This document shows, piece by piece, positions 26,127-35,000 of a DNA stretch of 64,000 bases. Below the pieces are notes generated by a model. It was not told the origin of the DNA, searched no databases, and was given only the letters and a program-made list of their open reading frames with translations. A program made the position numbers and the translations under genes. Source of the DNA: Reinekea thalattae (GTDB taxonomy: Bacteria > Pseudomonadota > Gammaproteobacteria > Pseudomonadales > Natronospirillaceae); contig NZ_VKAD01000001.1 of assembly GCF_008041945.1 (NCBI RefSeq), positions 1,984,001 to 2,048,000 on the forward strand. Reading direction: 5' to 3'. How positions within the stretch are numbered: the stretch's first letter is position 1; the number at the start of each line of letters is the position of its first letter.

Positions 26127-27887
26127 TTAAGCGTTAGCAGAATCGTCGACTTTGTCGTCAACAGCTTTAACCAGTAACAGACCAACGCCCATTACGATAA
26201 AGCCACAAAGAACGAACACTAAACGACCCCAAAGTGGGTTAGGTAGTGCAAACATTGTCATCACGAAGATACCTGCGATGGCAATCAAAGTACCTAGCAT
26301 ACGACGCTGTTTGTTATCCAAGTTCTTCTGCTCAGCAGACTCGCTTACAAGCGGAGTTGCTAAGTTGGTGAAGAAAGTATCCACGTCTTTTTCACGGTGT
26401 TCAGGCAATGGCTTGTAGAACAGAGTAGTTGCCATGAAGAAACCGCCGGTGATAGTGATGTGCGCAATCAAACCAATCGCAACTTTGATATCGCTCCACT
26501 CACGACCTGTTAGAGGAATCTCAAGGTTGAATAGGTTGTTGATTGTGTCTGCATTGATCGCGAAACCAACATAGTAAGAAACCAAACCACCGACAACTAG
26601 AGTTGCCCAACCTGCCCAGTCTGGCGTCTTACGAATAAAGAAGCCTAGGAATGCTGGGATAGTCATTGGGAAGCTAATCAAGGCACCAACATACATCATG
26701 GTGTCGAATAGGCTTAGACCTTTCAACGAGTTGATGAATAGTGCAACAAGAATAATGATGATACCAAAAACCGTAGAGGTAATTTTAGAAACGGTAACCA
26801 GCTCTTTCTCAGAAGCGCCTGAACGCAATATTGGCTGATAGAAGTTCTTAACAAAAATACCTGAGTTACGGTTTAGACCTGAGTCCATAGAAGACATAGT
26901 CGCAGCGAACATAGCAGCAACTAATAAGCCGACCATGCCTGCTGGCATAAAGTGTTCTACGAAGTATAGGTAAGCGAAGTCAGCTGCTTTTTTACCCTGT
27001 TCTGGGTAAGCAAGAGCAAGATCAACACCACTACCAGCAACAACCCAGCTTGGGATAAACCAAATGAAAGGACCTAAGATCATTAGGCAGCAAGCTAATA
27101 GCGCTGCTTTACGAGCGTTTTTAGAATCTTTAGCTGCTAGGTAACGGTAAGAGTTCAACATGTTGTTGGTAATAGAGAACTGCTTAACGAAGATGAAGAA
27201 TGCCCAAAGACCAAAGATACTCATGTAGTTCAGGTTATTACCTGCAATAAAGTTGTCTGCAGGGAAGTTAGCAATAATGTTACTAGCACCACCGCCTTGA
27301 ACCAATGCAACAACCGCACAGGTTACTGTAACCGCCATGATAATAACCATCTGCATAAAGTCAGATGCGATAACAGCCCAAGAACCACCTGTTACAGACA
27401 TTAACAAGACAACTAGGCCTGTTGCCCAAATAGTCCATTCCATGCTGAAACCGAAAATGCCTGAAGCAATAATGGCTAGACCATTCAACCAGATACCGGC
27501 AGAAATAACCGATGTTGGCATGTTACTCCAAGTGAACACCTGCTCGTTGGTTTTACCGAAACGTTGGCGGATAGCTTCGATCACAGTAATTACACGCAAT
27601 TGGCGGAATTTAGGAGCGAAGTAGACGTAGTTCATGAAATAGCCAAACGCATTAGCTAAGAAGATGAACGCAACGGCGAAACCGTCGTTGTAAGCTTTAC
27701 CTGCAGCACCGGTGAAGGTCCAAGCACTGAACTGCGTCATAAATGCAGTTGCACCAACCATCCACCACAGCATGTTGCCGCCGCCACGGAAATAATCACT
27801 TGTTGTTGTTGTAAACTTTCGAAACATCCAGCCGATTCCGACAAGGAATGCGAAATAGATGACAACGATCAGGGTATTTAATTCCAT
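26127..27887 (-). CDS. sodium:solute symporter (SSS family), 586 aa
   Basis: This is an inner-membrane secondary transporter with roughly 13-15 hydrophobic helices. The SSS-family signature region is present as MVGLLVAAMFAATMSSMDSGLNRNSGIFVKNFY. The N-terminus SDYFRGGGNMLWWMVGATAFMTQFSAWTFTGAAGKAY is typical of the family. Sodium coupling is expected from family knowledge. The solute is not evident: the GlpD-like gene follows but is separated by a terminator, and no kinase or catabolic cluster gives a clue. Confidence 0.9.
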   Translation of the reverse strand: MELNTLIVVIYFAFLVGIGWMFRKFTTTTSDYFRGGGNMLWWMVGATAFMTQFSAWTFTGAAGKAYNDGFAVAFIFLANAFGYFMNYVYFAPKFRQLRVITVIEAIRQRFGKTNEQVFTWSNMPTSVISAGIWLNGLAIIASGIFGFSMEWTIWATGLVVLLMSVTGGSWAVIASDFMQMVIIMAVTVTCAVVALVQGGGASNIIANFPADNFIAGNNLNYMSIFGLWAFFIFVKQFSITNNMLNSYRYLAAKDSKNARKAALLACCLMILGPFIWFIPSWVVAGSGVDLALAYPEQGKKAADFAYLYFVEHFMPAGMVGLLVAAMFAATMSSMDSGLNRNSGIFVKNFYQPILRSGASEKELVTVSKITSTVFGIIIILVALFINSLKGLSLFDTMMYVGALISFPMTIPAFLGFFIRKTPDWAGWATLVVGGLVSYYVGFAINADTINNLFNLEIPLTGREWSDIKVAIGLIAHITITGGFFMATTLFYKPLPEHREKDVDTFFTNLATPLVSESAEQKNLDNKQRRMLGTLIAIAGIFVMTMFALPNPLWGRLVFVLCGFIVMGVGLLLVKAVDDKVDDSANA

Positions 27888-28305
27888 TGTTTTAAACCTT
27901 AATTGTTATGCGGTTGTGTTTTATAGGTTCCCGAAGGGATGCGTAATAAATCATACAATACGATGAAAGGACAAGAGCGAAATGCCCCTGAGGTGATATT
28001 AATCAACTGGGGTGGCCATGAAAATGGCTGCAAGTACCGATATATAGCAAGGATGGTGATATTGGCACAACCATAAGTGAAAAAAACTCACAGCTGTTTT
28101 TCTTAAAAATCACAGAAAAATATCGCCTTTATGCTGCAGTTTGGCACTACTTAGCCACTTTTGTCGCGCTATTGGTGCAAATTTTACAGTTTTTGACTCA
28201 ATCTAGCCATCTTGCAGCGCTGTTGTCGTAAAGTTTTTACACCAGCAAGCCAATTCGCTCACGATTTGGACTACAATGCGCGGCTTGAATGACTAGGTAG
28301 TACAG
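27888..28305. other. divergent promoter region between the symporter gene and cvfB
   Basis: No gene is seen in these 418 bp. The region must hold divergent promoters. An imperfect palindrome with CCCC/GGGG ends occurs near 27984-28011, but I could not assign convincing promoter boxes or a known operator. The ATG of the cvfB-like gene follows a weak purine-rich stretch (TAGGTAGTACAG). Confidence 0.4.
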
Positions 28306-29142
28306 ATGGCACAAATCGGAAAATTCAACACCTTAGAAGTGGTCTCAATCGCAGACTTTGGCGTCTATTTAGATGGCGAGAATCTCGACACCATCCTGTT
28401 ACCCAAAAGGCAGGTCCCTGCGGACACTGAAATTGGCGACTGGATTAATGTCTTTATCTATTTAGATTCTGAAGACCGCCTTATTGCCACAACCGATAAG
28501 CCACTGGTCGAAGTGGGCCAATGTGCTTTGCTAAGCGTCAAAGATGTTAATAAGTTTGGCGCGTTCTTAGACTGGGGCTTACCTAAAGATCTACTGGTGC
28601 CGTACGGCGAACAACGTAAGCCGATGGAAGTCGGTCAGCGTCATGTTGTCTACCTTTATATAGACGAATACACCCAACGCATTACAGGCAGCGCCAAGCT
28701 GAGCAATTTTTTACGTGAAGAGAGCCATAATCACCAAACCGGTGACCGTGTCGACCTGATGGTGATTAACCGCACAGACATTGGCTACAAAGTCATTATC
28801 GATGAGCTTTACCTCGGTGTTGTACACAATATGGATGTACTGCAACCCTTAAAGCCCGGCCAACGTTTAACCGGCTATGTGAAGCAGGTGCGTGATGACA
28901 ATAAGCTAGACATTGCCCTACAACTGCAAGGCCAAGAAGCTCGCGACGACATCAGTGCTCGTATTTTGGCTGAGCTAGAACGCAACGGCGGGGTATTGAA
29001 TTTAGGCGACAAAAGCTCTCCTGAAGAAATCTACGCTGTTTTCCAAACCAGTAAGGGCAACTTTAAAAAAGCCGTTGGTGGCTTATTAAAGCAGCAAAAA
29101 ATCACTGCCGAAGCCAAACGCATCGTACAGGTCAAAGCCTAA
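28306..29142 (+). CDS. cvfB: S1-domain RNA-binding protein, CvfB/YitL family, 278 aa
   Basis: The domain order is that of CvfB: three S1-like OB folds followed by a winged helix. The first S1 copy reads VVSIADFGVYLDGE (about 10-23), the second SVKDVNKFGAFLDWGLPKDLLVPYGEQ (about 77-103), the third INRTDIGYKVIIDELYLGVVH (about 149-169), and the winged helix covers about 220-278. Family members bind RNA and affect gene expression in Gram-positive pathogens; the role in this lineage is not established. It is located 3 bp before rep and is probably co-transcribed with it. Confidence 0.9.
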   Translation: MAQIGKFNTLEVVSIADFGVYLDGENLDTILLPKRQVPADTEIGDWINVFIYLDSEDRLIATTDKPLVEVGQCALLSVKDVNKFGAFLDWGLPKDLLVPYGEQRKPMEVGQRHVVYLYIDEYTQRITGSAKLSNFLREESHNHQTGDRVDLMVINRTDIGYKVIIDELYLGVVHNMDVLQPLKPGQRLTGYVKQVRDDNKLDIALQLQGQEARDDISARILAELERNGGVLNLGDKSSPEEIYAVFQTSKGNFKKAVGGLLKQQKITAEAKRIVQVKA

Positions 29143-29145
29143 GCT

Positions 29146-31167
29146 ATGGCAAACAAACTGAACCCTCGCCAGCAAGAGTCTGTTGAATACATCAGCGGGC
29201 CGCTACTGGTATTGGCGGGCGCAGGCTCCGGCAAAACCTCGGTAATCACACAAAAGATCGCTTATCTGATCCAAGAATGTGGTTATAAAGCACATAATAT
29301 TGCCGCCGTGACCTTTACCAATAAAGCCGCTCGCGAAATGAAGCAGCGGGTTGGTAAGCTGGTAAAGGGCAAACAGTCACACGGGCTGATTGTTTCTACC
29401 TTCCATAACCTCGGCCTGAATATTCTGCGCAAAGAATGCACCAGCGCCGGTTTAAAAAATAATTTCACCCTATTTGATGATCACGACTCTAAAGCGCTGA
29501 TTAAAGACATTACCTTACGCGCGGCGCCCAACTCGGTTGATGAAATCGACTTTTTTAAAAACCTAATCAGCCTTTGGAAGAATGATTTAAAAGAACCCGA
29601 CGAGCTTCGCGGCACAACCGAAGATGCTTTGCATACCCTTGCAGTTGAAGTCTATGCCGAATACAACCGGATGCTTAAAGCCTACAACGCTGTCGATTTT
29701 GATGACCTCATTCGGTTGCCAACACTTTTGTTCCAAAGCAACCCTGAGGTATTAGCGAAATGGCAACGCCGCATTCGATACCTACTGGTCGATGAATATC
29801 AGGATACCAACATCTCTCAATACTTGTTGGTGAAACTGCTGGTAAAAGAAAACCCGCGCTTTACCGTTGTTGGCGACGATGACCAATCGATCTATAGCTG
29901 GCGTGGCGCTCAGCCAGAAAACCTCGCCAAGCTACAAGAAGACTTCCCAACACTACGACTGGTGAAGCTAGAGCAAAATTACCGCTCAACAAAACTCATT
30001 TTGAACGCCGCCAATACCGTGATCGATAACAACCCACACGTATTCAAAAAAACCCTGTGGAGTGAAATGGCGCACGGCGAGCCTATTCGGATTGTTCGTA
30101 ACGGTAACGAAGAAGTCGAAGCCGAACGGATTGCTAACGAAATTCTGCACCAACGACTGGTACGCAAAAGTGACTACAAAGACTTTGCTGTACTTTATCG
30201 CGGTAACCACCAAGCTCGGCTGCTAGAACTCAAATTGCAGCAAAACCGCATCCCGTACATGATCAACGGCGGCACCTCGTTTTTTGCTAAAGCAGAAATT
30301 AAAGACGTGATGAGCTATTTAAGGCTGCTTATTAACCCCGATGATGATGCCGCCTTCTTGCGGGTTATTAATACCCCAAGACGCGAAATCGGAGCGGCAA
30401 CACTGGAAAAACTCAACGAATACGCCAGCATGCGGCAAGTCAGCCTAACCATTGCCAGTGGTGAGATCGGCCTGCAACAGCACCTAAGCGCTCGCGCCAG
30501 TGAGCGTTTAACTCGCTTTTGCGATTGGCTACAAAACACCATTAAAAAGCTACACACAGAAGAAAACCCTGTGCTGGTGATTCGCGAAATGATCAGCGAC
30601 ATCAACTACGAAGCTTGGCTTAAGCAAGACAGCACCAGCGATAAAATGGCTGAGAAGCGCCTTGCTAACGTGCATATTCTTATCGATGGCCTGCAATCAA
30701 TGCTTGAGCGTGGCAACGAAGATGACGACTCTGACTTAGCAGTCGGCGATGCGATTGCCAAACTGGTGCTGCGCGATTTGATGGAACGGCAAGAAGAAGA
30801 AAACGATGAAGACGCCGTGCAGCTGATGACCTTGCACGCCTCTAAAGGATTGGAATTTCCCTATGTGTTTATGATGGGGCTGGAGGAAGATATCCTGCCG
30901 CACCGCAACTCTATAGAAAGTGGCGACATCGAAGAAGAGCGACGACTCATGTATGTCGGCATTACTCGCGCACAAAAAGCACTGACGCTAACTTATGCGT
31001 CTAAGCGCAAGCAATTTGGCGAACTGATCGATTGCACACCGAGTCGTTTTTTAGATGAACTACCCGCAGATGATGTCACCTGGATTGGTGTCGAGAACGG
31101 CGCCTCCGATAGCGGCACCGATAATTCAAACACCATCAGCAGCTTACGGGCACTATTAAACAGCTAA
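29146..31167 (+). CDS. rep: ATP-dependent DNA helicase Rep, 673 aa
   Basis: This superfamily 1A 3'-5' DNA helicase helps replication forks pass protein roadblocks. Walker A is GAGSGKT (about 26-32), motif Ia TFTNKAAREMK, motif II LLVDEYQDTN, motif III GDDDQSIYSWRGA, motif IV QNYRST, motif V LMTLHASKGLEF and motif VI EERRLMYVGITRAQ. The 673-residue length equals that of E. coli Rep, and the N-terminus LNPRQQESVEYISGPLLVLAGAGSGKT is Rep-like rather than UvrD-like. It follows the cvfB-like gene by 3 bp. Confidence 0.96.
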   Translation: MANKLNPRQQESVEYISGPLLVLAGAGSGKTSVITQKIAYLIQECGYKAHNIAAVTFTNKAAREMKQRVGKLVKGKQSHGLIVSTFHNLGLNILRKECTSAGLKNNFTLFDDHDSKALIKDITLRAAPNSVDEIDFFKNLISLWKNDLKEPDELRGTTEDALHTLAVEVYAEYNRMLKAYNAVDFDDLIRLPTLLFQSNPEVLAKWQRRIRYLLVDEYQDTNISQYLLVKLLVKENPRFTVVGDDDQSIYSWRGAQPENLAKLQEDFPTLRLVKLEQNYRSTKLILNAANTVIDNNPHVFKKTLWSEMAHGEPIRIVRNGNEEVEAERIANEILHQRLVRKSDYKDFAVLYRGNHQARLLELKLQQNRIPYMINGGTSFFAKAEIKDVMSYLRLLINPDDDAAFLRVINTPRREIGAATLEKLNEYASMRQVSLTIASGEIGLQQHLSARASERLTRFCDWLQNTIKKLHTEENPVLVIREMISDINYEAWLKQDSTSDKMAEKRLANVHILIDGLQSMLERGNEDDDSDLAVGDAIAKLVLRDLMERQEEENDEDAVQLMTLHASKGLEFPYVFMMGLEEDILPHRNSIESGDIEEERRLMYVGITRAQKALTLTYASKRKQFGELIDCTPSRFLDELPADDVTWIGVENGASDSGTDNSNTISSLRALLNS

Positions 31168-31200
31168 TCGGCTTATTCTTAGTCTGCCGATTGAGTATTT
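31166..31200 (+). terminator. possible terminator after rep
   Basis: Arms AATCGGC/GCCGATT enclose a 13-nt loop, followed by GAGTATTTTTG. The 5' arm begins inside the rep stop codon. The large loop makes it a moderate candidate. Confidence 0.4.
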
Positions 31201-31235
31201 TTGACTTCATGTCTTTACCACAAGGAACCTAATCT

Positions 31236-31598
31236 ATGTCTCTTTTAGCCAGCATCTTTGTTGCTCTCGTTGCGATTGAACACGCCTACATTTTAATACT
31301 GGAGATGTTTCTCTGGACTCGAGCAAGAACGCAACGCGTTTTCGGTTTGCCGATGGAACTGGCTGAAAAAACCACAGTGTTAGCCGCCAACCAAGGCTTA
31401 TATAACGGTTTCTTATCGGCAGGTTTAATCTGGAGCCTAGTGCACCCAGATGCTTTGTTTGGCGAACAGCTGCAAATGTTCTTTTTAGGCTGCGTCATTG
31501 TCGCTGCTGCTTACGGCAGCTATTCCGTTAAACGCTCAATCCTTATTGTGCAGGGCTTACCTGCATTGATTGCGTTAACTTTGGTCTGCCTCGCCTAA
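31236..31598 (+). CDS. DUF1304 family membrane protein, 120 aa
   Basis: This is a small integral membrane protein with about four hydrophobic segments. Conserved DUF1304 features are visible: the N-terminal LVAIEHAYILILEMFLW, the NQGLYNGFLSAGLIW segment, and the C-terminal AAAYGSYSVKRSILIVQGLPALIAL. The length is normal for the family. No function is established. The ATG is preceded by AGGA. It stands alone between rep and a hydratase-like gene. Confidence 0.85.
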   Translation: MSLLASIFVALVAIEHAYILILEMFLWTRARTQRVFGLPMELAEKTTVLAANQGLYNGFLSAGLIWSLVHPDALFGEQLQMFFLGCVIVAAAYGSYSVKRSILIVQGLPALIALTLVCLA

Positions 31599-31718
31599 GC
31601 CTGACACTGGCAATTTCATACCAACTAAATACCCCTAAGCTGATGTTGCTCATACAATATGACTAGCACTTTCGGCTTTTGGGTTTTAACATCCTTGGCG
31701 GTTCACAATAACTATATT

Positions 31719-31735
31719 GGCCAGCAACGCTGGCC
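31719..31735 (+). other. perfect hairpin in the leader of the hydratase-like gene
   Basis: Arms GGCCAGC/GCTGGCC enclose the 3-nt loop AAC, 30 bp upstream of the start codon. Only TTGTTC follows, so it is a weak terminator at best or a 5' leader element. Confidence 0.35.
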
Positions 31736-31765
31736 TTGTTCGACTTAAACACAAGAGAGGAACTT

Positions 31766-32581
31766 ATGTCTGCTTCTACGCCTATGACCGCTGATCAAAT
31801 CAGCCAATTATCCAACACCATTTTCAGCGCTCGCCGCGACAACACCATCTTAGATGTTTATCCAGGTCAGCCACCAGCAACACTAGAAGAAGCTTACGCA
31901 GTACAAGACCTTTCTATTAAAGCCAACCCTGATGTCATCACTGGTTGGAAGATCGGCATGGTACCTCCTGAGTTCCGTGAGCAACTAGGCGCCGAGCGCA
32001 TTATGGGTCCTGCCTATAAGAGCGTTACTCACTTTGTTGGCCGTTCACACAGCGATGATGAGTGCTTACAACTGCCTGTATTTAAAGGCGGTTTTATTGC
32101 TGTAGAAGCTGAGCTTGTTATTGAAATTGCCGAAGACATTGCACCAGGTAGCGTTAATACTGCCGATGGCGTTGAGCACTTGGTCAAAGCGGTTTACGCC
32201 GGTATCGAAATTGCGAGCAGCCCAATTGTTGACCTAAACGATTACGGCCCAACGGCGATTGTCAGTGACTTTGGTAACCAGCAAGGCATGATCATCGGTG
32301 AAAAAATTGAAGACTGGCAGAGCGTTGTTCCAACAATGGAAGCGAAGACGGTTATCAACGGTGAAGTGATTAGCGCGAAACCTGCAAATAACGTTTTGAA
32401 TGGCCAGATGTCAGCTTTTGCCTACGTCATTGATTGTGCTGCAAAGCGCGGCATTACATTACCAGCCGGTAGCTTTATCTTGTCTGGTGCGACAACAGGT
32501 GTACACGAAACCGTGGTTGGCGCTAAATCAACGGTCAGCTTTGGTGACATGAAACTAAACATCGAGTTAGTTGCTATCTAA
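31766..32581 (+). CDS. 2-keto-4-pentenoate hydratase-like protein (FAH superfamily), 271 aa
   Basis: This resembles the MhpD/HpcG hydratase-decarboxylase branch of the fumarylacetoacetase superfamily. YAVQDLSIKANPDVITGWKIGM, then the metal-site segment FIAVEAELVIEIAEDI with acidic residues, AVYAGIEIASSP, and LSGATTGVHETVVGA are characteristic. Such enzymes hydrate 2-oxo-pent-4-enoate in aromatic meta-cleavage pathways, but no other pathway genes are adjacent, so the physiological substrate is uncertain. I chose ATG 31766 because AGAGAGGAAC precedes it. The stop codon lies inside a triplicated 13-bp repeat. Confidence 0.8.
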   Translation: MSASTPMTADQISQLSNTIFSARRDNTILDVYPGQPPATLEEAYAVQDLSIKANPDVITGWKIGMVPPEFREQLGAERIMGPAYKSVTHFVGRSHSDDECLQLPVFKGGFIAVEAELVIEIAEDIAPGSVNTADGVEHLVKAVYAGIEIASSPIVDLNDYGPTAIVSDFGNQQGMIIGEKIEDWQSVVPTMEAKTVINGEVISAKPANNVLNGQMSAFAYVIDCAAKRGITLPAGSFILSGATTGVHETVVGAKSTVSFGDMKLNIELVAI

Positions 32582-32608
32582 CGTTGCTATCTAACGTTGC
32601 TATCTAAC
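32570..32608. repeat. three tandem copies of a 13-bp unit at the gene end
   Basis: GTTGCTATCTAAC is repeated exactly three times (32570, 32583, 32596). The first copy encodes the last codons and TAA stop of the hydratase-like gene. This is consistent with recent slippage duplication. Confidence 0.9.
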
Positions 32609-32630
32609 AAAGAAGGCCTTACCGCCAATA

Positions 32631-32655
32631 AAAAAGCCAGCGAATGCTGGCTTTT
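32631..32655. terminator. bidirectional intrinsic terminator
   Basis: Arms AAAAAGCCAGC/GCTGGCTTTTT enclose a 4-nt loop. It can serve both the hydratase-like gene (plus) and slyD (minus). Confidence 0.85.
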
Positions 32656-32713
32656 TGCTTTCTAGAAACTCTAAACGCGAATTAGCTTAAATAGAGTGGT
32701 TTAAATAACCGGC

Positions 32714-33223
32714 TTAGCAGCAGCTGCAACCTGAGTCTGATTCGTCTGCATGAGAATGGCCATGATCATGTACATGACCGTGCGCTAATTCTTCTTCGCT
32801 GGCGTCGCGAATCTCAACAACACTGCCAGTAAAGCTTAGAGTTTTTCCTGCCAACGGATGATTCGGGTCAACTGTGATGTCATCACCTTCAACGCCTGTA
32901 ACGATCAACTGTACTGGGCCATTTTCAGTATCCGCAGTAAAGGCCATTCCTGGTTCAACGCTTTCTACGCCTTCAAAGGCTGCACGAGGTACGACTTGAA
33001 CCGCAGCGGCATTGTATTCGCCGTAGGCATCTTTTGGTTCAACGGTAACATCAAACTCTTCACCCTGTTTTTTACCCGTTAGAGCATCTTCAAGACCAGG
33101 GATGATGTTTTTAAAACCATGTAAATAGACCAACGGTGCTGCGCCTTCAGAGCTGTCAATCAGCTGGCCGTCTGCATCTTTAACGTTGTAATTCAGTGTT
33201 ACTACTTTTTTGTCTGCAATCAT
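32714..33223 (-). CDS. slyD: SlyD-like FKBP-type peptidyl-prolyl isomerase, 169 aa
   Basis: This is a cytoplasmic prolyl isomerase and chaperone with a metal-binding tail. The FKBP domain occupies about 1-70 and 120-145 (LIDSSEGAAPLVYLHGFKNIIPGLEDALTGK). An inserted IF domain (about 75-118) includes KDAYGEYNAAAVQVVPRAAF. The C-terminus is His/Cys-rich (HGHVHDHGHSHADESDSGCSCC). That tail binds nickel and other metals in E. coli SlyD and helps hydrogenase maturation there. No hydrogenase gene is in the window, so here it may act in metal handling or folding. Confidence 0.92.
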   Translation of the reverse strand: MIADKKVVTLNYNVKDADGQLIDSSEGAAPLVYLHGFKNIIPGLEDALTGKKQGEEFDVTVEPKDAYGEYNAAAVQVVPRAAFEGVESVEPGMAFTADTENGPVQLIVTGVEGDDITVDPNHPLAGKTLSFTGSVVEIRDASEEELAHGHVHDHGHSHADESDSGCSCC

Positions 33224-33335
33224 TTTTCTTCCTAGTATTAGCGTGAATTTAGGAGCGACAAAAAGTAATAGACGCTCTTAGATAAGTTGACTCATATTCA
33301 ATGAGTGGTGCTTTATTGAAAATATACAACCTCTG

Positions 33336-33974
33336 TTAAGGCTGTAAACGATCCAATTGCCAACCTTCGGCTGCTTGGCTGTACATCAGTCGGTCGTGCA
33401 AGCGCGAACCGCGACCTTGCCAAAACTCAACTTTAGTCGGCCTCACTCGATAACCGCCCCAAAACGACGGCAACGGAATATCACCTTGCTGGAACTTGTG
33501 CTTCATCTGCTCAAATGCCTGCTCCAACAGCTTACGCGAGCCGACCTTTTGGCTTTGCTGACTGGTCCATGCGGCGATCTGGCTTTCTCTAGGTCGCGAT
33601 AAAAAATAGCGTGTCGCCTCAGCGACCGAGAGCTTTTCTGCTTCACCATAAACAATGATTTGGCGCTCTAACGGCGTCCAAGCAAAATGCAGGCTGACCT
33701 TATTGTTGCCTGCAATATCTTGCGCTTTATGGCTTTGTAAATTGGTGTAGAACACAAAACCTTGGTCATCGTAATTTTTCAACAACACAATGCGCTGGCT
33801 TGGCTGGCCATCAGCATCGACCGTTGCCAGTGACATCGCAGTTGGATCTGCTGTTAATTCTGCGGCGAGAGCCTGCTTAAACCAATCTTCAAACTGAGTC
33901 ATTGGATCATCAGCCATCTGTTCTCGGCTTAAACCTGCCAAGGTATAGTCGCGACGAATATCTTCCAGTTTCAT
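33336..33974 (-). CDS. pdxH: pyridoxamine/pyridoxine 5'-phosphate oxidase PdxH, 212 aa
   Basis: This FMN enzyme makes pyridoxal 5'-phosphate by oxidising pyridoxine or pyridoxamine phosphate. The PdxH start [18 protein letters not shown] is present. FMN and substrate segments include [30 protein letters not shown] and the C-terminal [24 protein letters not shown]. The length matches E. coli PdxH (218). Cytoplasmic. The window also encodes PdxJ, so both late steps of the DXP-dependent vitamin B6 pathway are represented, at separate loci. Confidence 0.96.
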   Translation of the reverse strand: MKLEDIRRDYTLAGLSREQMADDPMTQFEDWFKQALAAELTADPTAMSLATVDADGQPSQRIVLLKNYDDQGFVFYTNLQSHKAQDIAGNNKVSLHFAWTPLERQIIVYGEAEKLSVAEATRYFLSRPRESQIAAWTSQQSQKVGSRKLLEQAFEQMKHKFQQGDIPLPSFWGGYRVRPTKVEFWQGRGSRLHDRLMYSQAAEGWQLDRLQP

Positions 33975-34011
33975 AATCTCTCCAGCTGCTGGTTATAAAG
34001 CATAGAGCCTG

Positions 34012-34830
34012 TTAGCTCGGTTGGCACTGCGTGCAATAACAGGTGCTGCGATTGGCGGTTCGCATTTCTTTTATCAGCGTGCCACACACCAAACAGGGCA
34101 AGCCCGCACGACCATAAACATTCAGCGATTGGGCGAAATAACCCGGCTTACCATCGCCGCCAACAAAGTCTTTTAGTGTTGTACCGCCTTGTTCGATAGC
34201 CTTTGCCAACACTTGCTTAATGCTTTCGGCCAAAGCAACCGCTTCGGCTTTAGTCAGGCGACCAGCCTGTTTATGCGGATAAATACCGGCCAAAAACAAC
34301 GCCTCATTGGCGTATATGTTACCGACGCCAACCACCATTTTGGCATCCATTATCAAAGTTTTAATCTTGGTTTTACGTTTGCGACTGCATTGATACAGGT
34401 AATCACTGGTAAAGGCATCGGTTAAGGGTTCAGGGCCCAAATGCGTAATCAACGCGTGCTGTTCAACCGGCTCAACGGTATGCATAAAGGCGCCAAAGCG
34501 GCGAGGATCATGATAACGCAGACGGGTGCCGTTACTCAGTTCAATATCGAAATGATCATGCTTGTTAGGCGTCGGGTCATCAAACAGTACGCGCAAATTG
34601 CCCGACATGCCCAAGTGAATCAGCAGTGCGCCTGAATCCAAGTTTAAAATTAAATACTTAGAGCGGCGCTCAACCGAATGGATGGTTTGGTCTTGCGCCC
34701 AAGCCGCCAGCGACTCTTCTATCGGCCACCTTAAGCGGAAATCACGAATGCTGACACGAGAGATCTGTTGACCTTCAATGTGCGGTGCAATGCCACGCTT
34801 GGTAGTTTCGACTTCTGGCAGTTCGGGCAT
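34012..34830 (-). CDS. mutM: formamidopyrimidine-DNA glycosylase MutM (Fpg), 272 aa
   Basis: This bifunctional DNA glycosylase/AP lyase removes 8-oxoguanine and formamidopyrimidines. The N-terminus MPELPEVETTKRGI provides the catalytic Pro2 and Glu3. A conserved Lys lies in RRSKYLIL (about 55-62). The helix-two-turn-helix region reads VGVGNIYANEALF, and the C-terminal zinc finger CLVCGTLIKEMRTANRSTCYCTQC has all four Cys. It lies 37 bp before pdxH on the same strand. Confidence 0.97.
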   Translation of the reverse strand: MPELPEVETTKRGIAPHIEGQQISRVSIRDFRLRWPIEESLAAWAQDQTIHSVERRSKYLILNLDSGALLIHLGMSGNLRVLFDDPTPNKHDHFDIELSNGTRLRYHDPRRFGAFMHTVEPVEQHALITHLGPEPLTDAFTSDYLYQCSRKRKTKIKTLIMDAKMVVGVGNIYANEALFLAGIYPHKQAGRLTKAEAVALAESIKQVLAKAIEQGGTTLKDFVGGDGKPGYFAQSLNVYGRAGLPCLVCGTLIKEMRTANRSTCYCTQCQPS

Positions 34831-34910
34831 TTCAATACCACCTATAACGATCTATTGAGACTATCTATTGAGCTTGCTAGTAAACTTATTGCAGAACAGG
34901 TCACTGATTG

Positions 34911-34933
34911 AAAAAAGGCCCATAAAGGGCCAA
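34911..34933 (-). terminator. intrinsic terminator of glyQS
   Basis: Arms GGCCC/GGGCC enclose ATAAA, preceded on the plus strand by A6, which is a T6 tail on the minus strand. It lies about 70 bp beyond the glyS stop codon. Confidence 0.8.
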
Positions 34934-34935
34934 TG

Positions 34936-34980
34936 GCTAAAAACACATCAAATACTATCGCTAAGAACACATCAAATACT
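34936..34980. repeat. 24-bp near-perfect direct repeat downstream of glyS
   Basis: Two copies of GCTAA[A/G]AACACATCAAATACT (34936-34956 and 34960-34980) are separated by 3 bp and differ at one position. The repeat lies between the glyS stop codon and its terminator. Confidence 0.85.
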
Positions 34981-35000
34981 GACGTTAGCGCTCAGTGCTA

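Noticed and set aside
28076-28092. CRP-like sequence AGTGA...TCACA upstream of the symporter gene and cvfB
   Set aside because: The half-sites are separated by 7 bp instead of 6 and the first half lacks the leading TG; not a credible CRP site.
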